Source: Limonium bicolor
Taxonomy: Eukaryota > Streptophyta > Magnoliopsida > Caryophyllales > Plumbaginaceae
Assembly (NCBI GenBank): GCA_023374045.1
Contig: CM041782.1
Span: 183,786,925 to 183,850,924 of the forward strand
Length of the DNA stretch: 64,000 nucleotides
Direction of reading: 5' to 3'
Shown here in pieces: positions 42,331 to 56,000 of the stretch; within the stretch, counting starts at the first letter, position 1; each line of letters opens with the position of its first letter. The notes beneath the pieces are model-generated. The model ran no database searches. It was not told the origin of the DNA and saw nothing but the letters and a program-made list of their open reading frames with translations. A program made the translations under genes and the position numbers.

Positions 42331-44310
42331 CTTGGTTTTGATTTCTTTTGATTTTGAGTTGAGCTTCGGTAGCGGGAAGCTGAAGTCGACCTTCCACAAG
42401 ACTAGGCATGGTTCTTACCAGCCGGATGTTGAAAATGAAGTGGTTATGATGCATGCAAATACGATGCAAAATGTGTATGCAATTTTTGGAGAGAAGGTAC
42501 AGTCCTATCTCTATTAATATGAGGTTTACGAATATAAGACATCTTCAGTTTAATCTTGAGTGATTGTTGAGCTAGAATGCGTGAATCACTTTCCACTCAC
42601 GGAGGGATATGGGTCAATCTTTCATGAGTATGGTTGTGTGTGCAAATGGTGTGATGATGCTCTCGAAGCTCGGAGCAGTATTTTCCTTAGAATTTCTTTC
42701 GAGGTTCTGGACTTTCCAATCCTACAAGTTCCTTTCCTACAATGGGGTAGGTTGTTCATGATTTGGTGCTTAGACTGAAGATTCACTCGCACTCATAAGA
42801 CCTTGTGGGGTAAGGTCACGCTCATACGCTCATGGTCCCTTTAGTATGACAGGACATGTTGATAACAAGTACGAAGCTTATGATTCATGTTTCAGATCTG
42901 ATACTTTCAGTTAACGCTCATTGACTTACGAGTCAGAGGTCTTTTGCTGGGTTATAACGGGGCTGAGAGGTGTGATGTACGTCACATGGGACTGGAGGAT
43001 TTATTTGGGAATTGTGGAGCTTTTGTGCAAATTAGGATGTGTTTCACCTTTGCCATGGGTGGAATGATTAGACAGGTTTCGATAACCTTTTATTGGTTTC
43101 TTCGGGACATCATTGGTCCTTTCGATTTGGATTTCTCCTTCTTGTCTCTTCTAGTGTACGGTTCGAACTTTCTTCTCATTTTTTGGCTCATCGACTTTCT
43201 CAAGTGTTCTTCGCCTTTCATTTTGGCTTTCAGCTTTGGAGCTGCATTGGCTCATTGATCTTCTTGGACAATTTTGATGTTCTTTTTGGTGTTCGGCTCT
43301 GGAGTTGCACTGACTCACTGATTTCTTTGCACATTTTCGATGTTCTTTTTGTGAAAGATGGTGGGGGGAGAGGCCATGGCTCCGGCTCCTTCGAGATCCT
43401 CTATTGCAAGGGTAGGTATGTATATGTGGGGTGGCATGTTGTGGAGTTTTTTTTTTGAAGAAAGAGTTTTTTTATGAAAGGCTCAGCGGGGCTCACTAAG
43501 GGATTATGTACAGGGCAGTCAAAGCTTTTTTGGTTTTGTGGAGATTTTTATTCCTAGGTGCCTCATCATTCTCATTAGTCAATAATTGTTTTCTTACTAT
43601 TCTCAAATCTTTGCATGAACCACAGTTCGTATCTTGCTATCGACATTGATCTCACTCTAAATTATGCCTCTCCATGTGCTGAAGGAAAGCACAAGTCGCT
43701 CATGGTTTTACCTTGATTGTCTCTCTCTACCTTCCCTCGTCGCTTAGTGGATGGTCCAATACCCTCTTTCAGAATTCAAGAGAAAATACCGCTCTTCGCG
43801 CACTACTTACTTGGTTTGTGGTGCTGATTTTGATGAGGCCCTTGTGTTCATTGATGGGTCGAGAGTTACGTGGTTCACGCGCTCTATTCAAGCAATCAAT
43901 CAAGATTTTCGCCAAAGACGTCGTTTCGATACGGGAGTATGCAAATGCAACGATCTACCATGCAATGTGTTGTGATAATATGGAGTTACTATGTATAGGA
44001 TGTGTCAAATGCTGAAAATGATGAATGAAGATGGTTGACTTCAAGTTTTGACTGAATGTTTGTTTGTTTGTTTTTTTTGGATGCAATGCATGCGTGGTAA
44101 GGCTACACCTAGTCTCGCTTGAGTCGGCTCTAGTTGATGGTCCATGAAATTCATCCCGTCAGTGTCGGTCTTGGATATGGTCTAACAGTTGGGGTTGTTG
44201 TCTAAGAAGTAACTCTCGAGTGCGGTCGGGTTGGTGATTGGCTCCTGGATTTTGGATTTTAGGGAGTGACAACTCCCGCATGGTAGCCCCACGATATGGA
44301 AACGACTGCA

Positions 44311-44336
44311 CTCTTCTTCTTCTTCTTCTTTTTTTT
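44311..44336. repeat. (CTT)n microsatellite
   Basis: CTCTTCTTCTTCTTCTTCTT followed by T8. The inverted copy is (GAA)n at 62861-62891 and differs in length. Considered as a polypurine tract and put aside. Confidence 0.75.
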
Positions 44337-44630
44337 CAATCATTCTGGTCACTGGTGCCCATGGTGATTCTGGGTTTGGAAAAGGCTCAAACTCTCTGGT
44401 GTTCTTCACCATCCTATTGAAGATTAGTTTGGAGGTTGAGATATTGGGATGAAGGCTGGTGTGTGGCAAGTGATGATGAAACACATGAGTGTGTGATGCT
44501 CGTGAGTGTGGACGAGATTCATGTATTGCTGATGATTTTGGACTGACTGTAAGTGCATGTGACCTTTTTGTCATGTATGCAATGCATGTTTTTTGTTTTG
44601 CGCTCGGTTGTATTTGTTGACATTGTTTAT

Positions 44631-44830
44631 TTAGGGGATGCCTCCTGTAGATACCGTGAGTTTTCACCCCATAAAGCAGAGTTGATGAATGATATATAGA
44701 TGTGAGGGGTAGTCCCTTATTCGTTTTTTTATTATACGTGCATGCCAAAAGAAACCAATTTTTAGAAAACAATTTTAAAAACGCGTGTTTTCAAAGTGGT
44801 GGATTTTCTCAATATGAATTTTGACACTCG
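44631..44830 (+). mobile_element. Antisense LTR-start relic inside element 3
   Basis: AGGGGATGCCTCC followed by TGTAGATACC (44646) on the plus strand mirrors the proposed minus-strand junction AAGGGGAGCCATC followed by TGTAGACACC at 40103. Similarity then continues: TTCTCACCCCATAAAGCA versus TTTTCACCCCATAAAGCA, GAGGGGT and ACGCG phrases for about 170 bases. It reads as a polypurine tract plus LTR start of a related element in opposite orientation. Inverted counterpart at 62370-62566. Confidence 0.5.
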
Positions 44831-45029
44831 GTCATTCGCAAATAAAATAGGGAGTGGGGAACCCTATACACATCGATCTAAATAAATTCAAAGGGAATGT
44901 GCAACCTATACACAAAGTCTATTCAGAAATTGACAAGAGAGAAAAGAATGCTAGGGAAAACCTATACATCAATTCTAAAAGTCATTAAATGGGGAAGTTT
45001 TGAGCTAAACTTCTTTTCAACTCTTCTGG

Positions 45030-45495
45030 TCCGTCCTCGGGCTTCTGATCGACTGCTTGCGCTCATCTTCAGACTCTTGCCTGGCTGCTTGCTTGTCGTC
45101 GGGCTCTTGATCAGCTGCTCGCTCGTCTTTGGGCTCTTGACCGGCTGCTCGCTCGTCTTCGGGCGCTTGTAGTGAAGCGGTACTATGATCAAACAAAACG
45201 GGTTGGTGTTCCTCTGATTCTTTACATTCTTGGACTCGACGTTTGTTTGGATGTGGTCGGTCTTCATGTGTTTCGATTTATTTCACGGGTTTGTGTTCTT
45301 CTGATTTCCGACATTCCTGAACGTGAATGGTTGTTGCTAGTCTTCATGTTGCTGGATTCGGACTGGTGCTCCTCTGATCTTTGGTTCGAATGGTTGACGT
45401 TGGTCTTCACGTTGCTCGGCTAGCTCCGCGGGTTGGTGCATCTCTAGCTTTCGGCTGATTCGCGTAGTCGGCCTTCATGCTGCTCTACTTGCTCT
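45030..45495. repeat. Minisatellites of about 36 and 80 bp
   Basis: First (45035-45175) a unit like GGGCTCTTGATCAGCTGCTC, GCTCGTCTTC repeated four times; then (45200-45495) diverged units with GGTGTTCCTCTGATT or GGTGCTCCTCTGATC and GGTCTTCATGTTGCTC. Inverted copy at 61710-62170. The frames across them are repeat-driven. Confidence 0.65.
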
Positions 45496-46059
45496 GACAA
45501 GGGGAATAAATGATATTTTTGAGAAAGGAAAGATGAATGATCGAGCACAGAATCTCATGTAAAAATCCACCACTTTTGTGAAAACACGAAATGACTAGAA
45601 CGCTCCACAGTAATGACTACTGCTCTTGAAGGTGGGTTGAACTTCAAAAATAGTGGGTCATAACATGGGGACTGGATCATTTATTTTGAAATACGTTTGT
45701 GAAATTCAATTTTGAAAACTGTTTTCAAAACTATTTTAAAAAACATGTTGGTGAAGAATATTGTTTGAAATTCGTTTGTGGAAAGTAGGTTTTTCGAAAT
45801 CAAATTTTTGAAAATTGTTTCGGAAAATAGCATTTTAGTGAAATAAACCTTTTAAAGGAGAATTGACAATTTTGAAAAACCCGTTTATGTAAATATTTTG
45901 TGGAACTTTAAATTAAACGAGCTCATAAAATAGCTTTTAGGGACATGCAAACGAGAATTCCGAACATTTTAAAACGGATTGATCTGAAAAAGTGGTTTGC
46001 ACACATGTATAGCATAAAGTAAATCGCGGCTATATTGGATGTGGAGCTGTAAGTGTTAA

Positions 46060-46850
46060 TGTTGGGAATCACTTTCCAGGTCAATTATGATTCCATCTCA
46101 CCGGGGGAACCGTCGTCCCTTCACTGTCATCTCTCGGGGTTTTTCTCTGTATGCCCCTTGCGAGGCACGTCGTAAAGAAAGTCCGGAGTGCTTAAGTTCG
46201 AAAGGTCAGGACACCCGAGATGATAAGGAAACATACGCCACGGCCAGTGATGATCCGACAACACCCCACTTTTCGGGAAACTCGGGGAAGTATTTGCATG
46301 GGAACGGGTCTCTCGTCACCTGCACGGTCAGGTGTGTCTAAAGTCCAAATTATTCACTGACTACGTTGTGCCATGTATGGGTATCCGGTAAATACGGGAT
46401 CCTCTATGGACGTATAGCGTGACATTGGGCTTTAGAGACACATGTAGTGCAGAGGAACAATGGAGAACTGAGCCCATGCAATCTTCAGGGTAAGGCAAAA
46501 GGGCGGTCAGACAGGCGGCATACAAGGGGGTGACTTCCATAAACCCGTCTTAGACACCGGACCAGGTAGCTGGACACTGAAGGCTCAGAGTTCACTATAT
46601 GCTGGCTTTGACTCGGATAATGGAGGATAATTTTGGATCATGAGCTCAAGGCGTCGGTCAGAAACCTTACCGCCCCGTGGGTTTGTTCACTCATAAAGTG
46701 ACCCTAGCTCATGGGGAATCAACCGTGGACCGGTTGGGGATCCCGTGACATCGTGGGTAAATCGGGTGACACAGAGGAATGCATGTCCTAAGCTACCCAC
46801 CCCATGCACCCCACAATTGTAACATAATATGAAAGCAGTAAATGAACAAA
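46060..46850 (-). other. GC-rich noncoding leader of element 3
   Basis: About 300-1100 bases downstream of the primer-binding site on the minus strand, GC-richer than the surroundings, with few long frames. It is kept almost unchanged in the inverted copy (60360-61140). Probably the 5' untranslated/packaging leader of the element; no domain or known RNA recognised. Confidence 0.4.
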
Positions 46851-47171
46851 GTTAGCACCGACCTATTTGCTAAGGGTTTTATCTTGAGATTAGTGATTCC
46901 AAATTGGTTGTTTATTAACCTAAAGGGAAGTTAGCTTCATTCAGTCCTAAGTGTCTCTTTCTAATCGTGAGCTAATTATTAACCCAATTGTTGTCATGTT
47001 TGGTGAGGATCTAATGTCCTATCTGTCCTCATCAGATACACACTCTAAGTGTAGTAAATAATCCTAAGGCTTTGAAATGAATCTCTTGAAGGTTTTGAAA
47101 GAAGTGGGGAAGTCCCGACAATTTTGAATGGAGTTCAGTCTTCCTTGAGTTTGAGAAAAACACTCAAGTTT

Positions 47172-47192
47172 TCCCCAGCAGAGTCGCCATTC
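47172..47192 (-). other. Primer-binding site of element 3 (tRNA-Arg type)
   Basis: The minus strand reads LTR end CCACA, spacer GAA, then TGGCGACTCTGCTGGGGA (47189 to 47172). This fits the 3' end of a plant tRNA-Arg with one mismatch as I recall the tRNA, and Ogre elements are known to use tRNA-Arg. A hairpin CTTGAGT/ACTCAAG follows immediately downstream. It places the 5' LTR at 47193 onward. Confidence 0.75.
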
Positions 47193-50100
47193 TGTGGAGG
47201 GTGATTTTTCGGTATGAGGGGGTCTATCTAAATGCCTAGAAACTGCCATTCTGTGGAGGGCGAAAACCCGTTAATCTGGCAGCCCTCAAATACCTACTAA
47301 ATCGTCCGTCTTTCCCAGAAAGCATAAGGGGAATGCTAGTGAGCACTACACCCGCTCTCAATGGGCTCCACGCGGACTTATGCCTCTATAAGGCGGAATT
47401 GACTAGAGTCGCCACCTAGTTTGACCTAAGAACTAGGAAAGGAAGAGAAAGGTGGGTTCTAAGAACCGTTGGTTGACTCTGAGATTGTTCCCTATGGATA
47501 GGACTTATCTGGTCGCATCAGAGATTCTATTGTGGGTTCGTACTGGGTTACACCCCTTAGAAGTGGCAATGACCACGACTTCGGATTGGTGCCCGAGGAA
47601 CCTCGGTCTCCAATTGTCGGGATTGCCCTCTTTCAAAACCTTAGAGAGATTCATTTAAAAGCCAAAGGATAGGATTGAGTGTGGATTGAAGAACAGATGA
47701 TTTCGAAGAGCTTGGAGAAATACACTGGTCTTGAGATATTGATTGGTGAAATTGGTTTGAATGCTGAGAGGTTTGAGATTGTTTCGACTTTCACGAGGTT
47801 AAAAGGATGCTGGAAGTTTTGAGGAGCAAAAGGGGGATTTTGTTGTTATAGAGCTGAGGGGTATTTTGGTCATTTTGTAGAGCTTAGGGGTATTTTGGTC
47901 ATTTTGTAGAGCTTAGGGGTATTTTAGTCATTTCATAGAGCTGAGGGGTGTTTTGGTCATTTTGTAGAGCTGAGTGGCATTTTGGTCATTTTGTAGAGCT
48001 GAGGGTATTTTAGTCATTTCATAGAGCTGAGGGGTGTTTTGGTCATTTTGTAGAGCTGAGTGGCATTTTGGTCATTTTGTAGAGCTGAGGGGTATTTTGG
48101 TCAATTGGTGTTCTTTTGTGACTTGGAGTTGATTCAAGGAAGAATTAAGGAGTGTTTATTTGTACTGAAGCTCTAATGAAAGGATTGGATTGATTTATTC
48201 AGAATTGTCTCTCTTAAAATTTTAAAACCAAAATTCGTTTTAGTTATAAAAGGGCGGATAATCCCAAGGGATTACCCTATGTACCCCTCGAACACGACAC
48301 TTAATTAATGGTAAGTGCCGAGGCTCGAAAGATGGGGCAATGAATTTATGTCGAAAAATAGGATTCAAAGAGAAACACCATGAAGGAGATGTTCTCGGTC
48401 GAACCCTAATAACGTCTCTAACTCCCGGGTTTTAAAACATTTAAAAAAAAAATCAAAACATTGAAATCGAGTGGAAGGGAGTCAGACGATTCTAAAATCC
48501 CGGCTGCAACTAGGAAGGTCGTTACTTCCCTAGCGCCCCGCCTTGTAGAAATCTAGGCTGCAATTAGAGGAGGTTTGTCACCCTAATGCCCCGCCTAAAG
48601 AGATCCAGACCGCGACAAGGGAGGTTATGACCCCAGTGCCCCGCCTCGGATTTTTTTTTTTAGAAGAGAGACAAGTGATGTCTAACAAGGAAGAAAACGT
48701 TCTTTGAAGGTGTTTAGACATTACATGTTCCCGAAAACAATTTATTTTTGGAGTTTAAAAACTGAGTTGGAAAGTGTTTGAAGTTGTTCGGAATTCTCGA
48801 TGAAGAAACGCTGATTTTGAGAAATGTTTTTGAGGAGAAAACTTTCTGTATATGTGAGAAGAACTTTCTGCGTTTGAGAAGAGTTTTCTGTAATGTGAGA
48901 AGAGTTTTTCCTTTAAAATTCTACAAAATGGTTTCTTGTGAAAACTTGAATAAAATGACGGTTTGAAATTTTAGGTTTTTTTGGATTTTTGAAAAAGTAT
49001 TTACAAGTTGAAAGTGAATTGAAAGGAATCGGGTTTGAAACGTGTGTTGGAATTGATTTGGTTTGACTTGTATTGGAAGATGAACCTGGTCAAAATTCGG
49101 GTTTGGTCAATGATTGGGTCAAGGTTTTGGTCAAGGTCAAGGTTTGGTCAAGGTCAAGGTTTTCTGGTCAAAGTCAACATTCAGTCAATTTTTAGGTCAA
49201 AGGTCAACCTTTGGTTCAAGGTTTTATTCTTGTGGACTTGACTTGATTTTTGTGGACTTAGGCTTGCTTGATTTTGTGGACTTAGGCTTTGTGGACTTGG
49301 GCTTGCTTGATTTTGGGCCATAGGCTTTTTGGGCTTTGGGTGGTGGGCTTCTTGGGCTAATGGGCCGGATCGGACTATTTGGCCACTTGGGTTTGTAGGC
49401 TTCGGGTTTTGGGGCCTTGATTTTTCTTCGGGTTTTTGGGCCTTGGATTTGGGCTTCGGGCCAGGATTTGTGCCTGGGCTGGATTGGGGTGGGGCCAAGC
49501 TTTGGAATTGGGTCGATATTGGGCTTTTATTTACAAGTGAGAAAAAAAATGTGTTCAAAATAAGTTGAGATTTCTTTTTGAAATGAAACATCAATTAAAA
49601 GTGAGAGATAATTCGATTGGAGGGGTTGAAAAAAAAATGGAGGAATTTGGAATGAGAAACCTTAAGCTATAATCAATGCTCTGAATTCTTTTCTTTTTCT
49701 TTTCCATTTTTTTTTTTGGGTAAAGTTTTTTAGTGAAATTAAGGGGTGGTTTGGGACAGGCTTTAAAAATGTGGAAGGTATTGTTCCCCACAAAGCAAAT
49801 CATAAATAAGCTAGCTGTGGAGTACCTTCAAAGGCTTAAGAGAGATCTTTAAAGTTTTGGAAGGTATTGTTCCCCACAAAACAAATCAGAAATAAGCTAG
49901 CTGTGGGGTACCTTCCATGACTTTGATTAAAAAAAAGGTGACCTAGTGGGCTATCTAGGGTTTAAAGTCTTGGGCCTCTGAACTACACAATAATATGAAG
50001 TGTATAATAACAAATAAACGCAAAGCGAGATCAAATACATCAACGAAGTAAGCAGGACACAAGTAGAATTCACCACGACCTGAGTATATATATTTGAAAC

Positions 50101-53032
50101 TATTCTCCTTTTCAAACAGCATTCATTTTTTTTTGTCTTACCAACTGTACAAGCATGATGACTCCTTGTCGGTTTTTTATTCAATCAGAAACCAAATAGA
50201 ACCTGAACTTCATACTCATTACTAGCATCTCAAGGCGACAAACCGTGTCGTTTTAAAACCCAGGGTTTCCAAATTAATCTAGCCAAGCATTAACCAGTCA
50301 TCTCATTACTAACCAGAGGAGCAACACAAAGCCGAAGTTTCAATTCCTCTTGAGGTCATTTTTTTTTCTTAAAAAAAGTTTCACAGGCATGAGTAGAGGA
50401 TTGAATATCACTGTCAAACTAACCATGTAGTCACTTGTAAAAATGGTGAACGACATTTGCAAGCAGGTGTGAAAACTGGCAGCAAGTATAATCGATAACA
50501 ATTGCAGTAGCCTCTTTATCCCCTTTTCTTTTAATCTGGTAGTTGGAACACCTCTATTTTCTTTTTACAGCCGAATAGAGCAAACAGACATAAGAGAGAA
50601 AGAGTTTGAGCAGATGAATTACACACGTGAATCAGAGATTACAAAATGTCAGCAATATGCGGACAAGAACATAACAAGCTTTATGATCACACAGAGGGAT
50701 ATTCCCATTCAAAACAGATAAATCCTAACAGAACACTTGAGTTATGAGTTGGTGTACCAGGAAGATGATGAAGGAAACTCAAAGTTGAAGTCAGAAGAGC
50801 ACATTTAGCAGAACGTACGAATCTGTTCAGGAACTAGCAAACAAAACTCGCACACATGATCAGGAGGCTAAACCACACATAGGTTCACACAGAGAAAGGA
50901 ACTAATCAAGTCATTGAAGCATTACAATAGCCAAGAGTGTCAAAGTTATCTCAGGTTCAGAAGATAATACTAGGAACGGAGAAACCAAACACAGAAAAAG
51001 AAGAACTTCCTGCAAAACAAACAAGGGAGTTTGCGCAGACAAAGAAAAATCAAATGAAGTCAGCCTCTCGTTTAACTGATAATCATAAGTGAAGTGAGAT
51101 GGTTTGGAGTTCAGACTTCACTTTTGCAGATAGAAGTTTCTGATTACAGGCTCCCTGAACAACACAGACTTCCTGAGTCTTAAACTCAAGCACCATTAAA
51201 TCCAATAACACTTAACGGCAATATATTCGCATAAAAGAAAGATACACTGATTGGCAATACAGATGGCCAACTTAGCGATTCTCACTTGCAACAGAATCCA
51301 ACCAGGATCAAGTTGCTAAATTCTGGAAAGGAAAAGAAGATTATAAACATAGTCCAGAAGTGAAAACACCACTCCACACAACAGATCAAAGCACGGCAAA
51401 TGAAATCAATGACAGATCGATGGCTTGGTTCATAACGTCCATGCAAACTCACTTTTCTATCAAGAGCAGATGTAGATTATATAGGCTTAGCTCGAGCTAA
51501 AGTGCAACGTGAAAAACGATAGCCAAAGCGAACTGGTGAAAACATACCGAAGTTGTATCACTCAGCACCCTCAGAGGGAAACACCAGACTTAGATCATTC
51601 ATTTTTTTCTTCCTCTTTCTCTTTTTACGCCAACAAAGTGGGTTAGTATAAACGAGGCCAAAATTATTCAGAGAAAATGATCATACGTACGAGAATAACA
51701 TCAGTAAACCGGTGGAGTTTCGAGAGGAATTTTCCCGTCGTTTTTGATGGGTGGAGTAAACTCCGATCAAATCGTTCCCTTTCTTTCGTTTATAATGCGG
51801 GACGATGCAGCTCGACGCCAAAATTCGACGAACAGAGATTTTCGAAGGAAACGACTCGGGTGTGGGTGGCGATTTCTGAGGGAATGTGGCGAAGGTGATG
51901 ATTCGAAGGTCGGGGGCAAGAAAAATGGTCGGGTGGAGGTTCTCGGATGAATGGGTGCGATGGAGGCGTTCTTCCGACAGAAATGAAGAAGATGATGAGA
52001 TTCGAGGGCGATTCGATTGAGAGAGTTCGTGGTAGGGGTGGTTGGGAGTGATGATTCGAAGGTCCAGCGTCCTCCCCTCGTCCCCTTGTCGATGGGTTTA
52101 TTCATAGCCTTCAAATGTCTTCCGGTTTGAAGTACCGAGGAGACATCCCGTGGATTTTTGGGGGGAAGTAACATGTTCTTCTCAAGAACATACCCATACT
52201 GCATTGTCTTTGTGGGTTCTCTCAAAAAACATCCTCCATACCTTCGTGTTCTGCTCTTTCTTTCTTTTTAGATGTCGGATTACCGAGGCTGGGGTGGAGC
52301 CTGAGGTGGAGGAACATCGAAAAACAAAACTGCTGCTTCTTGGTTTTGACATTTTCAGCGTGGGTCTCTGTTGGAAGAAGAGGGAGATGAACATTTGGGG
52401 GAGAACGACAGACCATGCCCATCATGTGGTCTTGATCGGCTATTTCAAAAAGAGCAGCCCCATACCGTTTTTTTTTGTTTTGGTTTTATGAGAGGCAATA
52501 GGATAATAAAAATCGAGTCCAAGTTGGGCTGCGTTTGGGCTGGGGAGAAAGGAAAACAAGACCGAAAAAAATAACAAAAGAAACTTGGCTGGGCCAAGTT
52601 TCGAACTCAGGTTTTCAAGCACTGCCCATCACACCTTGACCACTTGAGCTGTGGCGAATTTCAGTTTATAACAGTGGACTATAAAACAAAAGTCGTGTTG
52701 CAAGCTAAACGAGAAATAAAATAGAAAAACGCCTTATCTAGGAATCGAACCCAGAACCATTGGGTTGTATGGAGAATATGCTAACCGGCTATGCTGAGTC
52801 TGAAATCAATATCTTCACGGGAGAAATAATACTAGAGTTTCAGCCCGTACTGGGTTTAAAACTGGATTACTGTTTGAAAACTCATTTTTGGAAAATCGCG
52901 TTTTTATGAAATGCTTTGAAAAATGACGGTTTCGTTATGGCACGCATGCTAATATGTTTTGAAAAAGAAAGGCGACGACCCCTCTTATTATTTCGAATTT
53001 GCTTTATGGGGTGAGAATTTTTGGTGTCTACA
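47193..53032 (-). mobile_element. 5' LTR of element 3, also 3' LTR of a second tandem unit
   Basis: Collinear copy of 34273-40103 with mostly small indels. Its left edge abuts the primer-binding site. Its right edge (TGTCTACA at 53025-53032) is followed by the same internal sequence as 40104 onward rather than by a target duplication, so this LTR is shared by two head-to-tail units. It contains copies of all LTR repeats and both tRNA-like modules (52593-52656, 52736-52800). No gene. Confidence 0.65.
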
Positions 53033-56000
53033 GATGGCTCCCCTTGATTCAATTCTACAAGCCCTTGTAGAATTGGATCAAGGTTGACGGGACGCCAAAA
53101 ATTCTCACAATGGTTTAGTGGTACATAGGGATGCGACCGTGAGTGCATGAATGTGATTGAAAGTACGAGGACTTATGACGGGCCTAGGATACTAACAATC
53201 TGATTTGGTTTAGGGTGCACGAGGGCTTAGGAGTGCCTCAACTAGACCTTTGATATCCAGTCCTAGGGCTTATGACGGGCCTAGAATGCGATTGAAAGTA
53301 CGAGGACTTAGGAGTGCCTCAACTAGACCTCTTGATATCTAGCTATAGGACTTATGACGAACCTATAATACTTTGAATGGGTACCGTACTAGTAGCGTAA
53401 TAGCTGCCTAGCAGGCGGATATGAAACGATCTCGCACTAGTAGCGTAATAGCTTGCCTAGTGGAGGAAAATGTGGGACCGTACTAGTAGCGTAATAGCTG
53501 CCTAGCAGGCGGATATGAAACGATCTCGCACTAGTAGCGTAATAGCTTGCCTAGTGGAGGAAAAGTGGTGGGACCGTACTAGTAGCGTAATAGCTGCCTA
53601 GCAGGCGGATATGAAACGATCTCGCACTAGTAGCGTAATAGCTTGCCTAGTGGAGGAAAATGTGGGACCGTACTAGTAGCGTAATAGCTGCCTAGCAGGC
53701 GGATATGAAACGATCTCGCACTAGTAGCGTAATAGCTTGCCTAGTGGAGGAAAAGTGGTGGGACCGTACTAGTAGCGTAATAGCTGCCTAGCAGGCGGAT
53801 ATGAAACGATCTCGCACTAGTAGCGTAATAGCTTGCCTAGTGGAGGAAAATGTGGGACCGTACTAGTAGCGTAATAACTGCCTAGCAGGCGGATATGAAA
53901 CGATCTCGCACTAGTAGCGTAATAGCTTGCCTAGTGGAGGAAAAGTGGTGGGACCGTACTAGTAGCGTAATAGCTGCCTAGCAGGCGGATATGAAACGAT
54001 CTCGCACTAGTAGCGTAATAGCTTGCCTAGTGGAGGAAAATGTGGGACCGTACTAGTAGCGTAATAGCTGCCTAGCAGGCGGATATGAAACGATCTCGCA
54101 CTAGTAGCGTAATAGCTTGCCTAGTGGAGGAAAATGTGGGACCGTACTAGTAGCGTAATAGCTGCCTAGCAGGCGGATATGAAACGATCTCGCACTAGTA
54201 GCGTAATAGCTTGCCTAGTGGAGGAAAAGTGGTGGGACCGTACTAGTAGCGTAATAGCTGCCTAGCAGGCGGATATGAAATGATCTCGCACTAGTAGCGT
54301 AATAGCTTTCCTAGTGGAGGAAAATGTGGGACCGTACTAGTAGCGTAATAACTGCCTAGCAGGCGGATATGAAATGATCTCGCACTAGTAGCGTAATAGC
54401 TTTCCTAGTGGAGGAAAAGTGGTGGGACCGTACTAGTAGCGTAATAGCTGCCTAGCAGGTTGTGAGTATTTGATTGTGAACGAACTTTTGTGGGTACATG
54501 CAAATGATCTGCGATGTAAGATGTTCAAGAATAAATGCATTAATTGAATCAAACTCCCTGTTTGTGGATGTAGATTTCTGTGTGAGCAGACGGCTCCAGA
54601 GTTGTTTCAAATTTTGAGATGACTTTGGCATGTGGTGATGGCTCCGGTATGAACTGATGGCTCCAGATTACGTTGATGGCCCCAGTGCGGTCGGGTGGCT
54701 CCGGTGTGGTCGGAGGGCTCCGACATGATTCATGACCCCATTACAAGCAACGACTCTGGGGTGGTTAGTGGGTTTCGATTTGAATTGAGATTTTGAGTCG
54801 AATGGTGGGTTGATGTGATTGGTGGACTGTGTCGTGTTTGACGTATTTTGATGTGGTAGATAAATTCTTGGTCATGTATGGACGGCTTCGGCCCGGTTAT
54901 GACTTCAGGGTTCTCTCATGATGGCTCCAGGATAGCTCGGGATGGCTCCGGAAAGGGCTACAAGATGGCTCAATTTGGTGATAGCGAGGAAGAAAAGGGG
55001 CATTTTTCCTTTGAGGTGGTCGCACCCTGGGTGGGCTGCCTACGTACTCAATTCCGTATTGAGATCAGACCTGACGTAGTTCGAACTTTGTAGGCAAAGC
55101 CCTGGTGACGAAATGGCTCGTGTATAGTCTTGAGGTCTCTAGGACGGTCTCAACGTTTGAGGATGACTCTCGCATGGCTCTAGTTCGGTTTTGGATATGA
55201 TGTTGATGAGGCCCGATGACGCTGGATGGCTCCGGGAAGATCGTCGTATGGCTCCGGATGGCCTTGGTTTTGATTTCTTTTGATTTTGAGTTGAGCTTCG
55301 GTAGCGGGAAGCTGAAGTCGACCTTCCACAAGACTAGGCATGGTTCTTACCAGCCGGATGTTGAAAATGAAGTGGTTATGATGCATGCAAATACGATGCA
55401 AAATGTGTATGCAATTTTGGAGAGAAGGTACAGTCCTATCTCTATTAATATGAGGTTTACGAATATAAGACATCTTCAGTTTAATCTTGAGTGATTGTTG
55501 AGCTAGAATGCGTGAATCACTTTCCACTCACGGAGGGATATGGGTCAATCTTTCATGAGTATGGTTGTGTGTGCAAATGGTGTGATGATGCTCTCGAAGC
55601 TCGGAGCAGTATTTTCCTTAGAATTTCTTTCGAGGTTCTGGACTTTCCAATCCTTACAAGTTCCTTTCCTACAATGGGGTAGGTTGTTCATGATTTGGTG
55701 CTTAGACTGAAGATTCACTCGCACTCATAAGACCTTGTGGGGTAAGGTCACGCTCATACGCTCATGGTCCCTTTAGTATGACAGGACATGTTGATAACAA
55801 GTACGAAGCTTATGATTCATGTTTCAGATCTGATACTTTCAGTTAACGCTCATTGACTTACGAGTCAGAGGTCTTTTGCTGGGTTATAACGGGGCTGAGA
55901 GGTGTGATGTACGTCACATGGGACTGGAGGATTTATTTGGGAATTGTGGAGCTTTTGTGCAAATTAGGATGTGTTTCACCTTTGCCATGGGTGGAATGAT

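Larger units (their letters stand above)
40104..47192 (-). mobile_element. Internal region of element 3, noncoding (LARD-like)
   Basis: About 7.1 kb between the proposed polypurine tract (40104-40117) and primer-binding site (47172-47189). No gag, protease, reverse transcriptase, RNase H or integrase motif is found on either strand; the longest frames (about 100-200 codons) lack any domain I know. Such long noncoding elements with large LTRs are called LARDs and depend on partners for enzymes. Order on the minus strand from the 5' side: PBS, GC-rich leader (46850-46060), minisatellites, (GAA)n, conserved foldback (42170-42101), GATGGCTCC-rich part, dimeric satellite, polypurine tract. Confidence 0.65.

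Noticed and set aside
34273..44310. A 10-kb LTR ending at the (CTT)n tract
   Set aside because: CTGCA followed by (CTT)n would give TG/CA ends and a purine tract, but the resulting LTR would be extremely long and the microsatellite varies between copies; the junction at 40103 has a second, independent example at 44646.
43713..44772. Reading frames of 100 (plus) and 196 (minus) codons in element 3
   Set aside because: Overlapping frames on both strands, no domain, (CTT)n-encoded tract, and frame changes in the inverted copy.
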